A stretch of DNA of 8,475 bases from Muribaculaceae bacterium (lineage in GTDB: Bacteria > Bacteroidota > Bacteroidia > Bacteroidales > Muribaculaceae): contig JAIDKP010000049.1 of the NCBI GenBank assembly GCA_029051445.1, forward strand, positions 1 to 8,475, given 5' to 3'. The position numbers were made by a program, and so were the translations under genes. The notes under the pieces are model-generated. The model saw only the letters and a list, made by a program, of their open reading frames with translations. It was not told where the DNA came from and made no database searches. Within the stretch, counting starts at the first letter, position 1. The number at the start of each line of letters is the position of its first letter. This document shows positions 7,142-8,475 of this stretch, in pieces.

Positions 7142-8475
7142 AGACATCTCTTCGCCTCACAGCCAGCCAGAAGCAGCAGCTGAAGCTTAATCCGATGCAG
7201 GTACAGTTCGGGCGAATGCTTGAACTGACCGGTCGTGAGCTTGAGGAGGAGATACGGCGTACGGTTGACGAGAATCCGGCGCTTGAGATCAAGTCACCGG
7301 AACAGCCGGAGTCTGCCGGAGAGCAAGGTGACGCGGAAGTTGCGGAAGGATATGATGAGGGTCATGATGATCTGCAACAGGCCGATTACGGGTCGGTCGA
7401 CGATATTCCATTTTCTGCCGGAGTCTCACGTGCTCCCGGTTGGGACACGACCCGCAGCGACAGTGTGTCGACGCTTTATGATTTTCTTCTGTCGCAGCTT
7501 GCATTCTGTGATTTAAGCGACGACGAGCGCAATATAGCTTCATATATAGCCGGAAATCTGGATGACAGCGGTTATGCGATGCGTGTACCGCTTGAAGTGG
7601 CTGAGGATATACTGCTTGCTACCGGTGTGCAGCCGTCGAAAGTGACGGTAGGGCGTGCGTGGGATGTGGTGAGGTCTCTTGATCCGGCCGGAGTATGCGC
7701 CGTGGATCTGCGTGACTGTCTGCTGCTCCAGCTTGATCGCCGTGAGACAGACTCGCCGGATGTGCTCCTTGCCCGCCGGATTGTGGGTCAGTATTTTGAT
7801 CTGTTCAGTGGACGTAATTTCGATCAGTTGCGCAGCGCTCTCGGCACAGATGATGCCACTCTCGGGCGTGCACTTAATATCATAACCCGTCTAAATCCGA
7901 AACCGGGTCTTCAGTATAATCACACGGTCTCCGATGAGGCCTCGTCGGCTATCATTCCTGATTTTATGGTCGAGACTGTCGCTCCCGGAATTCTAAAGCT
8001 TACTCTTCTTTCAAGTATTCCGGAGCTTGAGGTCGAGAAAACGTTTGAGGAGTTTGCCGAGCCTAAACGCGATGACAGGCCGGATGAGCCGCCGTCGGTG
8101 AAGCGTGCGCGGCGTGAGGCTGCGCTGTTTCTCCGTAGCAAGCGTGACGAGGCGCGTGCTTTTATCGGTCTGATGAAGATACGGCAGGAGACTCTGTGGC
8201 GAGTCATGAGCGCTATTGTGGAGATTCAGAAGGATTTTTTTCTGACAGATGACAAGAGCCGCTTAAAACCAATGGTACTCAGGGATGTCGCCGCAATTAC
8301 GGGTGATGATCTGTCGGTAATCTCGAGAGCGACTTCGGGAAAATACGTCATTACGGCCGGCGGAGTTTACTCTCTAAAGTCTCTGTTTAACGAGGCTGCC
8401 GGAACCGGAGACAACACTTCGGCTCATAAATTCGTTTCAATTCTAAAAGATCTGATCGAGGGAGAGGATAAGCAG
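7138..8475 (+). CDS. rpoN: RNA polymerase sigma-54 factor (partial at right edge)
   Basis: The frame from the ATG at 7138 stays open for 446 codons to the end of the window. Region I, which contacts activators, is residues 11-51 ([13 protein letters not shown], ending ENPALEI). An acidic variable linker follows to about residue 90. The core-binding region contains [16 protein letters not shown] and NPKPGLQ. The DNA-binding helix-turn-helix is near 379-417, with [20 protein letters not shown] and [10 protein letters not shown]. The C-terminal RpoN box that reads the -24 element should lie within about the next 50 residues, outside the window. Sigma-54 directs RNA polymerase to -24/-12 promoters and needs an AAA+ activator. 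The ATG overlaps the hisC-hisB stop as ATGA, and AAGGG at 7127-7131 is a possible Shine-Dalgarno site six bases before it, so coupled translation with the histidine genes is likely. Confidence 0.95.
   Translation, partial: MKTSLRLTASQKQQLKLNPMQVQFGRMLELTGRELEEEIRRTVDENPALEIKSPEQPESAGEQGDAEVAEGYDEGHDDLQQADYGSVDDIPFSAGVSRAPGWDTTRSDSVSTLYDFLLSQLAFCDLSDDERNIASYIAGNLDDSGYAMRVPLEVAEDILLATGVQPSKVTVGRAWDVVRSLDPAGVCAVDLRDCLLLQLDRRETDSPDVLLARRIVGQYFDLFSGRNFDQLRSALGTDDATLGRALNIITRLNPKPGLQYNHTVSDEASSAIIPDFMVETVAPGILKLTLLSSIPELEVEKTFEEFAEPKRDDRPDEPPSVKRARREAALFLRSKRDEARAFIGLMKIRQETLWRVMSAIVEIQKDFFLTDDKSRLKPMVLRDVAAITGDDLSVISRATSGKYVITAGGVYSLKSLFNEAAGTGDNTSAHKFVSILKDLIEGEDKQ

Overview
The window looks like ordinary chromosome from a Bacteroidales bacterium. 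It is moderately GC-rich, perhaps from a Muribaculaceae-like gut lineage, but that family-level guess is weak. Four things point to the order: promoter -7 boxes of the Bacteroidetes form TAnnTTTG; little use of Shine-Dalgarno sites; a peptidase family M49 enzyme with a lipoprotein-like N-terminus; and a glycosyltransferase family 9 protein whose active-site region reads like Bacteroidetes versions. I see no mobile element, CRISPR array, tRNA or rRNA.

Left edge (1-181): the first five codons of a leftward gene read M-K-R-T-F, the usual start of ribosomal protein L34 (rpmH). A divergent promoter region separates it from the rightward genes. The two -7 boxes lie back to back, and the rpmH leader carries a short perfect hairpin. 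Next (182-1177) comes a heptosyltransferase-like GT9 enzyme, probably for cell-surface glycan or LPS core synthesis. A 66-base gap follows, with a clear -7 box (1190-1197) running straight into a terminator-like hairpin (1200-1237). Then comes a dipeptidyl-peptidase III family zinc peptidase with a putative lipoprotein signal (1244-3277).

Right half (3319-8475): a tightly packed histidine operon, hisG, hisD and a hisC-hisB fusion, followed by rpoN (sigma-54), which runs off the right edge. The gene junctions overlap by 1, 7 and 4 bases, so translational coupling is likely. The enzymes cover the first step (HisG), IGP dehydration (HisB domain), transamination (HisC domain) and the final two oxidations (HisD). 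The histidinol-phosphate phosphatase step is not encoded here. In many Bacteroidetes it is the N-terminal half of a bifunctional HisB, but here HisC occupies that position and only the dehydratase half of HisB is present.

I did not find an unknown defence or mobile system. The points most worth a second look are the HisC-HisB(dehydratase) fusion with its missing phosphatase, the sigma-54 gene coupled to the histidine operon, and the two compact promoter/hairpin regions.
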